Assembly: GCF_947366995.1 (NCBI RefSeq)
Contig: NZ_CANBCC010000006.1
Location: forward strand, 28,208 to 92,207
From: an uncultured Aquabacterium sp.
GTDB lineage: Bacteria > Pseudomonadota > Gammaproteobacteria > Burkholderiales > Burkholderiaceae_C
Length of the DNA: 64,000 nt
Direction of reading: 5' to 3'
Shown piece after piece: positions 1 to 7,634 of the stretch; the first letter of the stretch is position 1; each line of letters starts with the position of its first letter. The position numbers and the translations under genes were made by a program. A model generated the notes under the pieces. The model had not been told where the DNA came from, ran no database searches, and saw only the letters and a list, made by a program, of their open reading frames with translations.

Positions 1-2
1 CA

Positions 3-647
3 CTGGACCAGCTTGCCTCGCAAGGCGAATTCCGCCAGCTCGCCGAAGACCTGAGCGCCACGCTGGCCTACAAGCCGCAGGCTCCGGCAGAAGCGCTCGG
101 CATCACCGGCTTCGACGTGGGGGTGAGCCTGGGTGGCACGAACATCAAGAGCCACCGCGTCGTCGAGCGCGCCACCGGTTCCGACAACGTGCCGAGCACG
201 CTGCCCACCGTCACGCTGCGCGCTGACAAGGGCCTGCCCTTCGGCATCGATGTGGGCGGGTCCTACACCCTGATCCCTGGCACCTCGGTGCGCGCCCTGA
301 GCGGTAACGTGAAGTGGGCTTTCATCGAAGGCGGTGTGCTGACCCCGGCCGTGGCCGTGCGCGCCTTCTACACGCAGACCAGCGGCCTGGGCGACATGAA
401 CCTGCGCAGCCAGGGGGGCGACCTGTCGGTGTCCAAGGGCTTTGCCAACGTGACCCCGTACGGCGGCGTGGGCCTGGTGCAGAGTCGCGCCTCCGATGAT
501 GCCGGCCGCTGGGCCCGCGAGCGCTACACGCAGACCCGTCTGTTTGCCGGTGTCAGCGTCAACCTGCTGCTGGTGAACCTGGCCTTCGAAGCCGATCGCA
601 CCGGCGACGCCACCAGTGCCAGCATCAAGGCCGGTCTGCGCTTCTGA
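3..647 (+). CDS. outer-membrane beta-barrel protein, C-terminal part (5' end outside window)
   Basis: The reading frame is open from base 3, so the ORF-track start at 117 is an internal GTG and the true start lies upstream of the window. The visible 214 residues begin with a short helical-looking stretch (LDQLASQGEF). They continue as alternating hydrophobic/polar strands, rich in Gly and aromatic residues, and end in Leu-Arg-Phe. A terminal Phe on the last strand is the usual signal for BAM-dependent outer-membrane barrels. No specific substrate or family can be named. The repeated alternation (SVRALSGNVKWAFIEGG, PYGGVGLVQ) fits a small autotransporter-like or OmpW-like barrel, but this is inference. 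Confidence 0.6.
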   Translation: MDQLASQGEFRQLAEDLSATLAYKPQAPAEALGITGFDVGVSLGGTNIKSHRVVERATGSDNVPSTLPTVTLRADKGLPFGIDVGGSYTLIPGTSVRALSGNVKWAFIEGGVLTPAVAVRAFYTQTSGLGDMNLRSQGGDLSVSKGFANVTPYGGVGLVQSRASDDAGRWARERYTQTRLFAGVSVNLLLVNLAFEADRTGDATSASIKAGLRF

Positions 648-657
648 CCGGATCTGC

Positions 658-694
658 TGGCTCATTGAACGCGACGAACGCGGTCATTGAGCCA
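658..694. other. imperfect hairpin downstream of the barrel gene
   Basis: Arms TGGCTCA and TGAGCCA (658-664 and 688-694) enclose a GC-rich core with two ACGCG copies. There is no T-run, so it is at best a weak terminator for the barrel gene or a structure in the dps leader. Confidence 0.25.
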
Positions 695-804
695 ATTCAA
701 AGGCCACGCTGTGCGAGGGGCCGCGAGCGCGCTAAAGTGATCGGCAGATTGCTTCGGTCGCATTCACCGCGACGCCTTCTCATTCCATTCAGGAGTCACA
801 CCGC

Positions 805-1350
805 ATGGCCAAGTCCGACAAGAAGTCTTCTTCCAAAGCCGCCAAGGCGGTCCTGCTGCCCGTTTCTGCGGGCAGTGCGCCGATCGACATCGGCATCAGC
901 GCCGAGCACCGCGCGGCCATTGCCAAGGGCCTCAATGGCCTGCTGGCCGACACCTTCACGCTCTACCTGACCACGCACAACTTCCACTGGAACGTGACGG
1001 GGCCGATGTTCAACACCCTGCACACCATGTTCATGGCGCAGTACACCGAGTTGTGGAACGCGGTGGACCCGATCGCCGAGCGCATCCGCGCGCTGGGCTT
1101 CCCGGCCATGGGCTCGTTCGCCGATTTCGGTGGCATCAGCACCCTGCCGGATGCGCCGACCACGCCGCCCAAGGCCAAGGAGATGATCCGCATTCTGGTG
1201 GCCGGCCATGAAGCCGTGGCCCGCACGGCCCGCAGCCTCTATCCTCTGGTGGAGGAGGCTTCGGACGAGCCCACCGCCGACCTGCTGACGCAGCGCCTGG
1301 ACGTGCACGAGAAGGCCGCCTGGATGCTGCGCTCGATGCTGGAAGAGTGA
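805..1350 (+). CDS. dps: Dps family DNA-binding ferritin-like protein
   Basis: The 181-residue protein matches the Dps family, which forms dodecamers that oxidise and store iron with peroxide and coat DNA in stressed or stationary cells. The Lys/Ser-rich N-terminus (about residues 2-14) is the expected flexible DNA-binding tail. The signature HNFHWNVTGP is followed by a second helix ending in AERIRALG. Aligning HWN with E. coli Dps puts H61, H73, D88 and E92 at the ferroxidase positions H51, H63, D78 and E82. The position equivalent to D67, normally Asp or Glu, is Met77. An AGGAG ribosome site lies just upstream of the ATG. It is monocistronic and convergent with the response regulator gene. 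Confidence 0.93.
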   Translation: MAKSDKKSSSKAAKAVLLPVSAGSAPIDIGISAEHRAAIAKGLNGLLADTFTLYLTTHNFHWNVTGPMFNTLHTMFMAQYTELWNAVDPIAERIRALGFPAMGSFADFGGISTLPDAPTTPPKAKEMIRILVAGHEAVARTARSLYPLVEEASDEPTADLLTQRLDVHEKAAWMLRSMLEE

Positions 1351-1380
1351 GCCGTTGAACCCGCCGCAGCGGGCAGGGCG

Positions 1381-2010
1381 TCAGACCAGCCCGTTGCGGA
1401 TCGCGTAGACCGTCAGCTCGGAGTTGTTCGTCAGCCCGAGCTTTTCGAGCACGCGGGCCCGGTAGACGCTGACGGTCTTCGGGCTCAGCAGCAGCTGTTC
1501 GGCGATGTCGGACAGGCGCTTGCCCGAGGCGATCATCACCAGCGTCTGCAGTTCGCGATCGGACAGCTTCTGGTGCAGGTCTTCCTGCGCCGGCGTGGTG
1601 AGGTTGTCGACCAGCATCTGCGCCATCTCGGGCGTCACGTACTTCTTGCCCTGAGCCACCGTGCGCACGGCCGCCACGATCTGCGCGGCATCGCTGCCCT
1701 TGTTCAGGTAGCCCGAGGCGCCGGCCTTGAGCGCCCGCATGGCGTACTGGTCTTCCGGGTACATCGACACCACCAGCACCTTCAGCGTGCTGCCTTCTTC
1801 CTTGAGCACGTGCAGCACGTCCAGGCCACTGCGGCCGGGCAGGTTGATGTCGAGCACCAGCACATCGCAATTCTTGTCACGCAGCAGCGCGCGCAGCTCG
1901 CCGTAATCGGCAGCCTCGCCCACGACCTCGATGTCGGCGGCATCGGCCAGCGTGTCGCGGATGCCGCGCCGGATCAGCGCGTGGTCGTCACAGAGTATGA
2001 CTTTGATCAT
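1381..2010 (-). CDS. NarL/FixJ-type two-component response regulator
   Basis: The ORF track extends upstream, but the receiver domain begins at MIKVILCDDHALIRRG, so the ATG at 2010 is chosen (209 residues). The receiver has the acidic pair DD near the N-terminus, the phospho-acceptor Asp in VLVLDINLPGRSG and the Lys in YLNKGSD. The C-terminal LuxR-type helix-turn-helix reads LSDRELQTLVMIASGK...SPKTVSVYRARVLEKLG. It lies 4 bp after the stop of the histidine kinase gene and is surely co-transcribed with it. The likely role is a transcription factor phosphorylated by that kinase; target genes cannot be told from the sequence. Confidence 0.9.
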   Translation of the reverse strand: MIKVILCDDHALIRRGIRDTLADAADIEVVGEAADYGELRALLRDKNCDVLVLDINLPGRSGLDVLHVLKEEGSTLKVLVVSMYPEDQYAMRALKAGASGYLNKGSDAAQIVAAVRTVAQGKKYVTPEMAQMLVDNLTTPAQEDLHQKLSDRELQTLVMIASGKRLSDIAEQLLLSPKTVSVYRARVLEKLGLTNNSELTVYAIRNGLV

Positions 2011-2014
2011 GTGC

Positions 2015-3232
2015 TCAGCCCCATACCGTGGGATCGTCGGGGTCCGTGTCGCTGGCCGGGGCGTCCGCGTCCAGGTTCGTGAACAGTTGGTCGATGAAGC
2101 CATTTTCCGGCCCTGACAACGGGACGGAGAGGATCAGCGTGGTGCCGCCGGGGTTGCTGCTGATGTCGACCCAGCCGCCTACCGTCTCCGCGCGTTCGTG
2201 CAGGCCGCGGATGCCGAACGACCTCGCCTTGGCCAGATCGTCGGCACTCAGCCCCCGGCCATTGTCGGTGACTTCGATGGACAGCACGCCGCCGGCCTGG
2301 GTGACATCGACGCTGACCTGGGTGGCCTGTGCGTGTTTGGAGACATTGGTAAGCGCCTCCTGCGCGAATCGGTACGCCACGAGGGGCACGCCGGCGGGCA
2401 GTTCGAGCTGTTCCTGGCTGGTTCGAAAACGCGCCTGCAGGCCGGTCCGCTTGCCGAAGCGGTCGGTCATCCATTGCAGTGCGGGCACCAGCCCCTGCTC
2501 GAGGATGGCAGGCCGCAGGTTGTGCATGATGCGCTGGCTGGCCTCGTGCGCATGGTTCACGGCTTCCAGTGCCTGTTGCACGCGGTCGGCAATCTGGGGA
2601 TTCGGTGCATGGCGGGCCATCCACGCCAGATCGAACTTGATCGCCGTCAGCGCGCCACCCACGTCGTCGTGGATCTCGCGCGCGATGGCGGCCCGCTCCT
2701 GCTCGATGCTGGTCTGCAGGTGCTGGGCCAGCTCGCGCAATTGCTGCCGCGAACGGCTCAGGGCCAGGTCGGCCCGCTGCTTGGCGATCCGGATGCGATT
2801 GGCCTCGATGGCCAGCAGGGCGGCCGGCGCCAGCCGTGTCAGGTTGCTCTTGAGCAGGTAGTCGTTGGCGCCGTTGCGCATGGCCTGCACGGCGATGTCC
2901 TCGCCGATCTCGCCCGAGACGAGGATGAAGGGCACCAGCTTGCCCAGCGCGCGGATCTTGTCCAGCGCGGCCAGGCCGGAGTAGCCGGGCAGGTTGTAGT
3001 CCGACAGGATCAGGTCCCAGTCCTCATGCAGGGCATCGGACAGGGCCACCTCGGTGTCGATGCGGTGGATGTCTGCATTGATGCCGCCGCGGTGCAGGTG
3101 GATGGCGACCAGCGCCGCGTCCTCCTCGTTGTCCTCGATGTGCAGGACCTTCAGTCGCACCGGCGGGAGGCCGTCTGAACCCGGGGATGGCGCTACGGCG
3201 TCAACAGGGGGCTGGGGTGTGAAATCGGACAC
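2015..3232 (-). CDS. sensor kinase with N-terminal receiver domain and HisKA_3/HATPase core
   Basis: The chosen start is the GTG at 3232 with GAAGG upstream; the ORF-track start at 3319 adds an unconvincing leader. The 405-residue protein has a receiver domain first (VLHIEDNEEDAALVAIHLH, phospho-Asp in LILSDYNLPGYSG). A coiled region follows, then the HisKA_3 motif AIAREIHDDVGGALTAIKFD (phospho-His near residue 185) and a HATPase_c domain with the N-box-like VSKHAQA, VTDNGRGL and GIRGLHERAETVGG. No membrane helix is visible, so it should be cytoplasmic and receive its input through the receiver domain from another kinase. Its own output partner is the adjacent LuxR-type regulator. The input signal is unknown. 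Confidence 0.88.
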   Translation of the reverse strand: MSDFTPQPPVDAVAPSPGSDGLPPVRLKVLHIEDNEEDAALVAIHLHRGGINADIHRIDTEVALSDALHEDWDLILSDYNLPGYSGLAALDKIRALGKLVPFILVSGEIGEDIAVQAMRNGANDYLLKSNLTRLAPAALLAIEANRIRIAKQRADLALSRSRQQLRELAQHLQTSIEQERAAIAREIHDDVGGALTAIKFDLAWMARHAPNPQIADRVQQALEAVNHAHEASQRIMHNLRPAILEQGLVPALQWMTDRFGKRTGLQARFRTSQEQLELPAGVPLVAYRFAQEALTNVSKHAQATQVSVDVTQAGGVLSIEVTDNGRGLSADDLAKARSFGIRGLHERAETVGGWVDISSNPGGTTLILSVPLSGPENGFIDQLFTNLDADAPASDTDPDDPTVWG

Positions 3233-3438
3233 GCGCTGCCTTCGATCCGTGGATGAGTGCCTGGAATTGCCACGTGATTGTGAACAACTGGCGCCTTGAA
3301 ATGCGAAAAATTCTAACAACCGGTTTAAGCCGGGGCCTCACTGTGCCGATGACAGGGGGATCCTGGGTGTGCCGGCACATCCTTCATCGCGTCTCCCCTC
3401 GGATGGCGCGACATACAAACTGGTTGAGTGGAGCCACG

Positions 3439-3888
3439 ATGAGTTACGACGAACCGGTCGCCAACCCCCCTGCGGAGATGCCCCTCCTCCTCGCAGCGGA
3501 GTTGCAGGACCACCTGATGACGGCGTCCAACGATCTGGAGCGCCTGCAGCGGCTTCTGGACGACGCTTGTGTCGTGCTCATGGAAGGTTTCCACGGGACG
3601 GCCGGGCAGCTCAGTGACGTGATTGACCAGGGGCACGCCGTCACGCCGCACCTGGAAGAGGTGCGGCAGACCCTGTACCGCACGGTCACGGCCCTGCAGT
3701 TCCAGGACATGGCGACCCAGCTGATCGCCCACACCAACAACCGATTGCGGAACTGTGCCGACCAGATCGCGCGCGACGCACTGGGCGACGACGACCCGGA
3801 CGGCGCGGCGGTGGTGGCGGATGCCCCGATGAAACCCAACCCGGTGACCCAGGACGAGATGGACGCCGGGTCGGTCGAGTTGTTCTAA
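3439..3888 (+). CDS. cheZ: CheZ-like chemotaxis phosphatase
   Basis: The ATG at 3439 (MSYDEPVANP) is preferred to the ORF-track start, which adds 62 residues of non-coding-looking sequence reaching into the divergent kinase leader. The 149-residue, mostly helical protein contains QFQDMATQ, with D90 and Q94 spaced as the catalytic Asp143/Gln147 of E. coli CheZ (QDLTGQ). The C-terminus is acidic with a hydrophobic end (VTQDEMDAGSVELF), resembling the CheY-binding tail of CheZ. It is much shorter than E. coli CheZ (214 residues). Its position 96 bp before cheY supports a role in dephosphorylating CheY-P. The symbol is given by motif and context, not overall similarity. Confidence 0.7.
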   Translation: MSYDEPVANPPAEMPLLLAAELQDHLMTASNDLERLQRLLDDACVVLMEGFHGTAGQLSDVIDQGHAVTPHLEEVRQTLYRTVTALQFQDMATQLIAHTNNRLRNCADQIARDALGDDDPDGAAVVADAPMKPNPVTQDEMDAGSVELF

Positions 3889-3984
3889 AGATTCCGTCCC
3901 ATCTGTCGAAATCCCGTCAAGCGACTGGTTTCATTTTTTCCAGACAGCCGATCTGTCCAGCTATTTCAAGTACCGGAGAGCGAC

Positions 3985-4347
3985 ATGCATTCGATCCTTG
4001 CCGTCGACGATTCTGCGTCCATGCGCCAAATGGTTTCCTTTACCCTCAAGAGCGCCGGCTACAACGTCGTCGAGGCCGTGGACGGTCAGGATGCCTACGA
4101 GAAGGCCGGCGGCCGCAGCTTTGATCTGGTGCTGACCGATCAGAACATGCCCCGCATGGACGGCATCAGCCTGACCAAGAAGCTGCGTGAGAACCCCCAG
4201 TTCAAGACCACGCCCATCCTCATCCTGACGACCGAGTCGAGCGATCAGATGAAGCAGGCGGGGCGCGCGGCTGGCGCGACGGGCTGGCTGGTCAAGCCCT
4301 TCGACCCGAACAAGCTCATCGAGGTGATCCAGAAGGTCATCCGCTGA
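3985..4347 (+). CDS. cheY: chemotaxis response regulator CheY
   Basis: This is a single-domain receiver of 120 residues. It has the acidic pair in ILAVDDSASMRQMV, the phospho-acceptor Asp in LVLTDQNMPRMDG, the Thr in ILTTES and the Lys in LVKPFDPNKL. Length and motifs fit CheY, which carries phosphate from CheA to the flagellar motor or another target. A GGAG-type ribosome site precedes the ATG. It sits between the CheZ-like phosphatase and cheA in one orientation, so the four genes probably form an operon. Confidence 0.92.
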   Translation: MHSILAVDDSASMRQMVSFTLKSAGYNVVEAVDGQDAYEKAGGRSFDLVLTDQNMPRMDGISLTKKLRENPQFKTTPILILTTESSDQMKQAGRAAGATGWLVKPFDPNKLIEVIQKVIR

Positions 4348-4403
4348 CCTGACGTCGGGGCACATGGGCCCGCGCAGCGCACGACAATCTCCAGGAGCCT
4401 GAC

Positions 4404-6581
4404 ATGGCAGAGACCAGCACGGACAACAGCACTTCATCGGCCGGCATCGACCTGAGCCAGTTCTACCAGGTCTTCTTCGAAGAAGCCGGCGAGAACCTCG
4501 AGAACATGGAACAGCTCCTGCTGGAGCTGGACATCACCGCCGCCGATGACGAAGAGCTCAATGCGATCTTCCGTTGCGCCCACTCGATCAAGGGTGGCGC
4601 CGCGACCTTCGGCTTCAGTGACGTGGCCGAACTGACCCACCAGATGGAGACGCTGCTGGACAAGCTGCGCCGCCACGAGCTCGCGCCGACGGCCCCGATG
4701 GTCGACGTGCTGCTGCAGTCGGGCGATGCGCTCAAGGCCATGCTGGCACGTCACCAGGGCTCGGGCGGCGGCGAAGTCGACACGACGGAACTGCTGTTCC
4801 ACATCCGTGCGATGGCGTCGGGCGAAGCACCGGCCGCCGTGGCGGCGGCTCCGGCGGTTGCCGCGCCGGCCCCATCCGCACCGGCACCTGCACCCGCCGA
4901 GGCAGCGCCTGCTTCTGCAACGGCCGCGCCGACCTCGGGCCAGCGCACCGTCGAACTGCGCGTCGGGCCCCTGGCCGACCCTTCGCAGGCCGACAACCTG
5001 GTGGACCTGTTCAAGGAAATCACCGACCTCGGCACGATCGAGCCGCTGCCCGATGATGCGGCGCTGGCCGGTCTGCGCCGCTTCAAGGTCAGCACCGCCA
5101 CCGCCGAATCCGAACTGCTGGATCTGTTCACCTTCCATGTCGCCCGCGAACAAGTGAGCTTTGTCGCCCTGGCAGACGCCGGTGCCGTGGCCGCCCCGGC
5201 GGTCGATCCGGGCTATGGCTTCTTCGACGAGCCTGCACCGGTGGCGGCGGCGCCCGCTGCGCCGGCGGCCGAAAAGGGCTATGGCTTCTTCGACAACGCG
5301 CCGGGCGCCCCCGAAGCGCCGGCACCTGCACCGGTCGCGGTGGAAGCGGCCAAGCCGGCACCGGCCCCCAAGCCTGCGCCCGTGGCGGCCAAGGCCGAGA
5401 AGCCGCACGCCGGCCTCGAAGCCTCGACCATCCGCGTGTCCGTCGAAAAGGTCGACCAGCTCATCAACCTGGTGGGCGAGCTCGTCATCACCCAGGCCAT
5501 GCTGGCCCAGAACAGCCGCGGCCTGGACCCGGTCGTCTACCAGCAACTGGTGTCTGGCCTGACCGATCTGGACCGCAACACCCGCGACCTGCAAGAGGCC
5601 GTGATGTCGATCCGGATGATTCCGATGTCGACGGTGTTCAGCCGCTTCCCGCGCATGCTGCGCGACCTGGCCAACAAGCTGGGCAAGAAGGTCGAGCTGG
5701 TCACGCAGGGTGAAGCCACCGAACTGGACAAGGGCCTGGTCGAGAAGATCACCGACCCGCTGACCCACCTGGTACGCAACAGCTGCGACCACGGCATCGA
5801 AATGCCCGACGTGCGTCTGGCCAACGGCAAGCCGGAGGTCGGCACCATCACGCTGGCGGCCTCGCACCAGGGCGGCTCCATCGTGATCGAGGTGCGCGAC
5901 GATGGCCGCGGCCTGTCGCGCGAGAAGCTGCTGAAGAAAGCCCGTGAGAAGGGCATCGACGCACCGGACACTCTGACCGACCAGGAAGTGTGGAACCTGA
6001 TCTTCGCGCCCGGCTTCTCGACGGCCGAAGAGGTGACCGATGTGTCCGGCCGCGGTGTCGGCATGGACGTGGTCAAGAAGAACATCACCTCGCTGGGCGG
6101 CACGGTCGAAATCGACTCGGCCGAAGGCTACGGCATGCGGGTGGCGGTGCGCCTGCCGCTGACCCTGGCCATCATGGACGGCATGAGCGTGGGTGTGGGC
6201 GAAGAGGTCTACATCCTGCCGCTGTCGTCGGTGGTCGAGTCCTTCCAGGTCAGCCCCGAGATGGTCAAGACGATCGGCGGCTCCGGCCGCGTGGTCGAGG
6301 TCCGCGAGGAATACATGCCGGTGATCGAACTGGAGAAGGTGTTCCAGGTGCCCCGTTTCGACTGGGAGCACAACAGCGGGATCATGGTGGTGGTGGAAGC
6401 CGAGAGCGGGCGCGTGGCCCTGCTGGTCGACGAGTTGCTCGGCCAGCAGCAGGTCGTGGTCAAGAACCTCGAATCGAACTACCGCAAGGTCAATGACGTG
6501 TCGGGCGCCACCATCATGGGTGACGGCCGCGTGGCTCTGATTCTGGACGTGGGCAGCCTCGTGCGCCGCTCGCGTCACTGA
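4404..6581 (+). CDS. cheA: chemotaxis histidine kinase CheA
   Basis: The 725-residue protein has the full CheA order. An Hpt domain carries phospho-His60 in [15 protein letters not shown]. An Ala/Pro-rich linker follows (about 145-175), then a regulatory-domain-like segment (about 180-255) and a second long Ala/Pro linker with two copies of GYGFFD. Next come the dimerisation domain from about residue 340 ([20 protein letters not shown]), the HATPase with [19 protein letters not shown] and GRGVGMDVV, and a C-terminal CheW-like domain from about 590. It autophosphorylates and passes phosphate to CheY. It is followed by cheW after 29 bp. Receptor, cheR and cheB genes are not in this window. Confidence 0.96.
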   Translation: MAETSTDNSTSSAGIDLSQFYQVFFEEAGENLENMEQLLLELDITAADDEELNAIFRCAHSIKGGAATFGFSDVAELTHQMETLLDKLRRHELAPTAPMVDVLLQSGDALKAMLARHQGSGGGEVDTTELLFHIRAMASGEAPAAVAAAPAVAAPAPSAPAPAPAEAAPASATAAPTSGQRTVELRVGPLADPSQADNLVDLFKEITDLGTIEPLPDDAALAGLRRFKVSTATAESELLDLFTFHVAREQVSFVALADAGAVAAPAVDPGYGFFDEPAPVAAAPAAPAAEKGYGFFDNAPGAPEAPAPAPVAVEAAKPAPAPKPAPVAAKAEKPHAGLEASTIRVSVEKVDQLINLVGELVITQAMLAQNSRGLDPVVYQQLVSGLTDLDRNTRDLQEAVMSIRMIPMSTVFSRFPRMLRDLANKLGKKVELVTQGEATELDKGLVEKITDPLTHLVRNSCDHGIEMPDVRLANGKPEVGTITLAASHQGGSIVIEVRDDGRGLSREKLLKKAREKGIDAPDTLTDQEVWNLIFAPGFSTAEEVTDVSGRGVGMDVVKKNITSLGGTVEIDSAEGYGMRVAVRLPLTLAIMDGMSVGVGEEVYILPLSSVVESFQVSPEMVKTIGGSGRVVEVREEYMPVIELEKVFQVPRFDWEHNSGIMVVVEAESGRVALLVDELLGQQQVVVKNLESNYRKVNDVSGATIMGDGRVALILDVGSLVRRSRH
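5211..5294 (+). repeat. two in-frame 18-bp repeats encoding GYGFFD in the CheA linker
   Basis: The sequence ggctatggcttcttcgac occurs at 5211-5228 and again at 5277-5294, exactly 22 codons apart. Each copy encodes GYGFFD, embedded in Ala/Pro-rich linker. These are the only aromatic clusters in an otherwise low-complexity region, which suggests a short binding motif. Confidence 0.85.
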
Positions 6582-6610
6582 TCCGGGCTTGCAGAGAAGG
6601 AGACATACCC

Positions 6611-7087
6611 ATGGGCATGATGGAAAAACTGGACGTGCAGACCGATCTGGCACGTGAGTACCTGACCTTCCGCCTCGGTGACGAGGAGTACGGGATCGAC
6701 ATCCTGAAGGTGCAGGAGATCCGCGGTTACGAGAACCCCACCCGCATCGCCAATGCGCCGCACTTTCTCAAGGGCGTGGTGAACCTGCGCGGCACCATCG
6801 TGCCGATCGTGGACCTGCGCCTGCGATTCGGTTGTAGCTCGGCCGAGTACAACGCCTTCACGGTGTCGATCGTGCTGCACATCGGGCAGCGCACCATCGG
6901 CACGGTGGTCGACTCGGTGAGCGACGTGATGGAGATTCCGGCCGAGGCCATCCGTCCGGCGCCCGAGATGAGTTCGGCCATTGACGCCACCTACATCAAG
7001 GGCCTGGCCCAGGTGGGCGAGCGCATGGTGATCCTGCTCGACATCGAAAGCATGCTGATGAGCGAGGACATGGGGCTCGTGGACTGA
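6611..7087 (+). CDS. cheW: chemotaxis coupling protein CheW
   Basis: The 158-residue protein is a single CheW domain. It opens with [21 protein letters not shown], followed by [17 protein letters not shown] and [12 protein letters not shown]. CheW bridges membrane receptors to the CheA kinase at the inner membrane. A GAAGGAG ribosome site precedes the ATG at 6611; a second ATG two codons on is possible. It is the last gene of the cheZ-like/cheY/cheA/cheW run and is followed by a strong hairpin terminator. Confidence 0.95.
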   Translation: MGMMEKLDVQTDLAREYLTFRLGDEEYGIDILKVQEIRGYENPTRIANAPHFLKGVVNLRGTIVPIVDLRLRFGCSSAEYNAFTVSIVLHIGQRTIGTVVDSVSDVMEIPAEAIRPAPEMSSAIDATYIKGLAQVGERMVILLDIESMLMSEDMGLVD

Positions 7088-7110
7088 GCCAGTCAGGCGC
7101 ACCGCAGCAA

Positions 7111-7141
7111 AAAAAGAGGCCCGGTTGATCCGGGCCTTTTT
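7111..7141. terminator. bidirectional rho-independent terminator between cheW and the HIT gene
   Basis: The arms AGGCCCGG (7117-7124) and CCGGGCCT (7130-7137) flank a small loop. A T-run follows on the plus strand and an A-run precedes it, so it can stop both the che operon and the leftward HIT/oxidoreductase operon. Confidence 0.9.
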
Positions 7142-7173
7142 GCATGTGTTTCAGTGCGATGCTGGCGGCAGGA

Positions 7174-7632
7174 TCATGCTGCCAGATCCAGCTCGCGCAC
7201 CGCCTCGGCCACCAGCCGGTCCAGCGCCGACAGCGGCACCGCCAGTCGGGCCTCCGCATCCGGCACGCTCTCGCGCAGCGGCGCCCAGACCGGGGCAGGC
7301 CAGCGGCCGTCCCAGTCGAAGCGGGCAATCACATGCCAGTGCAGATGCGGCACCACATTGCCGAGCGAAGCCAGGTTCACCTTGGTGGGGTGCAGGTGTT
7401 CACGCAGCACCGTTTCCACCTTGGCCACGGCCTGCATGATGTGGCTGCGGTCTGCCGGCGGCAGGTCCGTCCACTCAGCCACGTGGTCGTTCCAGACCAC
7501 GCGGTAGAAGGCCGGATGTTCGGGCTCGGTGGCCCGGATCACCCGCAGCTTCACGCCACGGTGAACCAGCAGCCCACCGTCCTGCATGCACAGTTCGCAG
7601 CCGACGAGTCGGCCCGGATCACGCTGCCCCAT
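7174..7632 (-). CDS. HIT family nucleotide-binding protein
   Basis: The 152-residue protein has the histidine-triad signature HLHWHVIAR in the second half, the catalytic motif of nucleoside phosphoramidase/hydrolase enzymes. An N-terminal CELC motif could bind zinc, as in several HIT branches. HIT proteins cleave nucleoside phosphoramidates or dinucleotides in the cytoplasm; the substrate here is not determinable. Its start is 2 bp after the stop of the large FAD/Fe-S oxidoreductase on the same strand, so the two are translated from one message. Confidence 0.87.
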   Translation of the reverse strand: MGQRDPGRLVGCELCMQDGGLLVHRGVKLRVIRATEPEHPAFYRVVWNDHVAEWTDLPPADRSHIMQAVAKVETVLREHLHPTKVNLASLGNVVPHLHWHVIARFDWDGRWPAPVWAPLRESVPDAEARLAVPLSALDRLVAEAVRELDLAA

Positions 7633-7634
7633 GG

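Noticed and set aside
665-970. 101-residue ORF overlapping the start of dps in another frame
   Set aside because: Arg/Pro/Ser-rich shadow without support; dps has the ribosome site and family match.
4434-6653. 739-residue minus-strand ORF opposite cheA
   Set aside because: Antisense shadow with His/Arg/Gly low complexity; cheA motifs are complete on the other strand.
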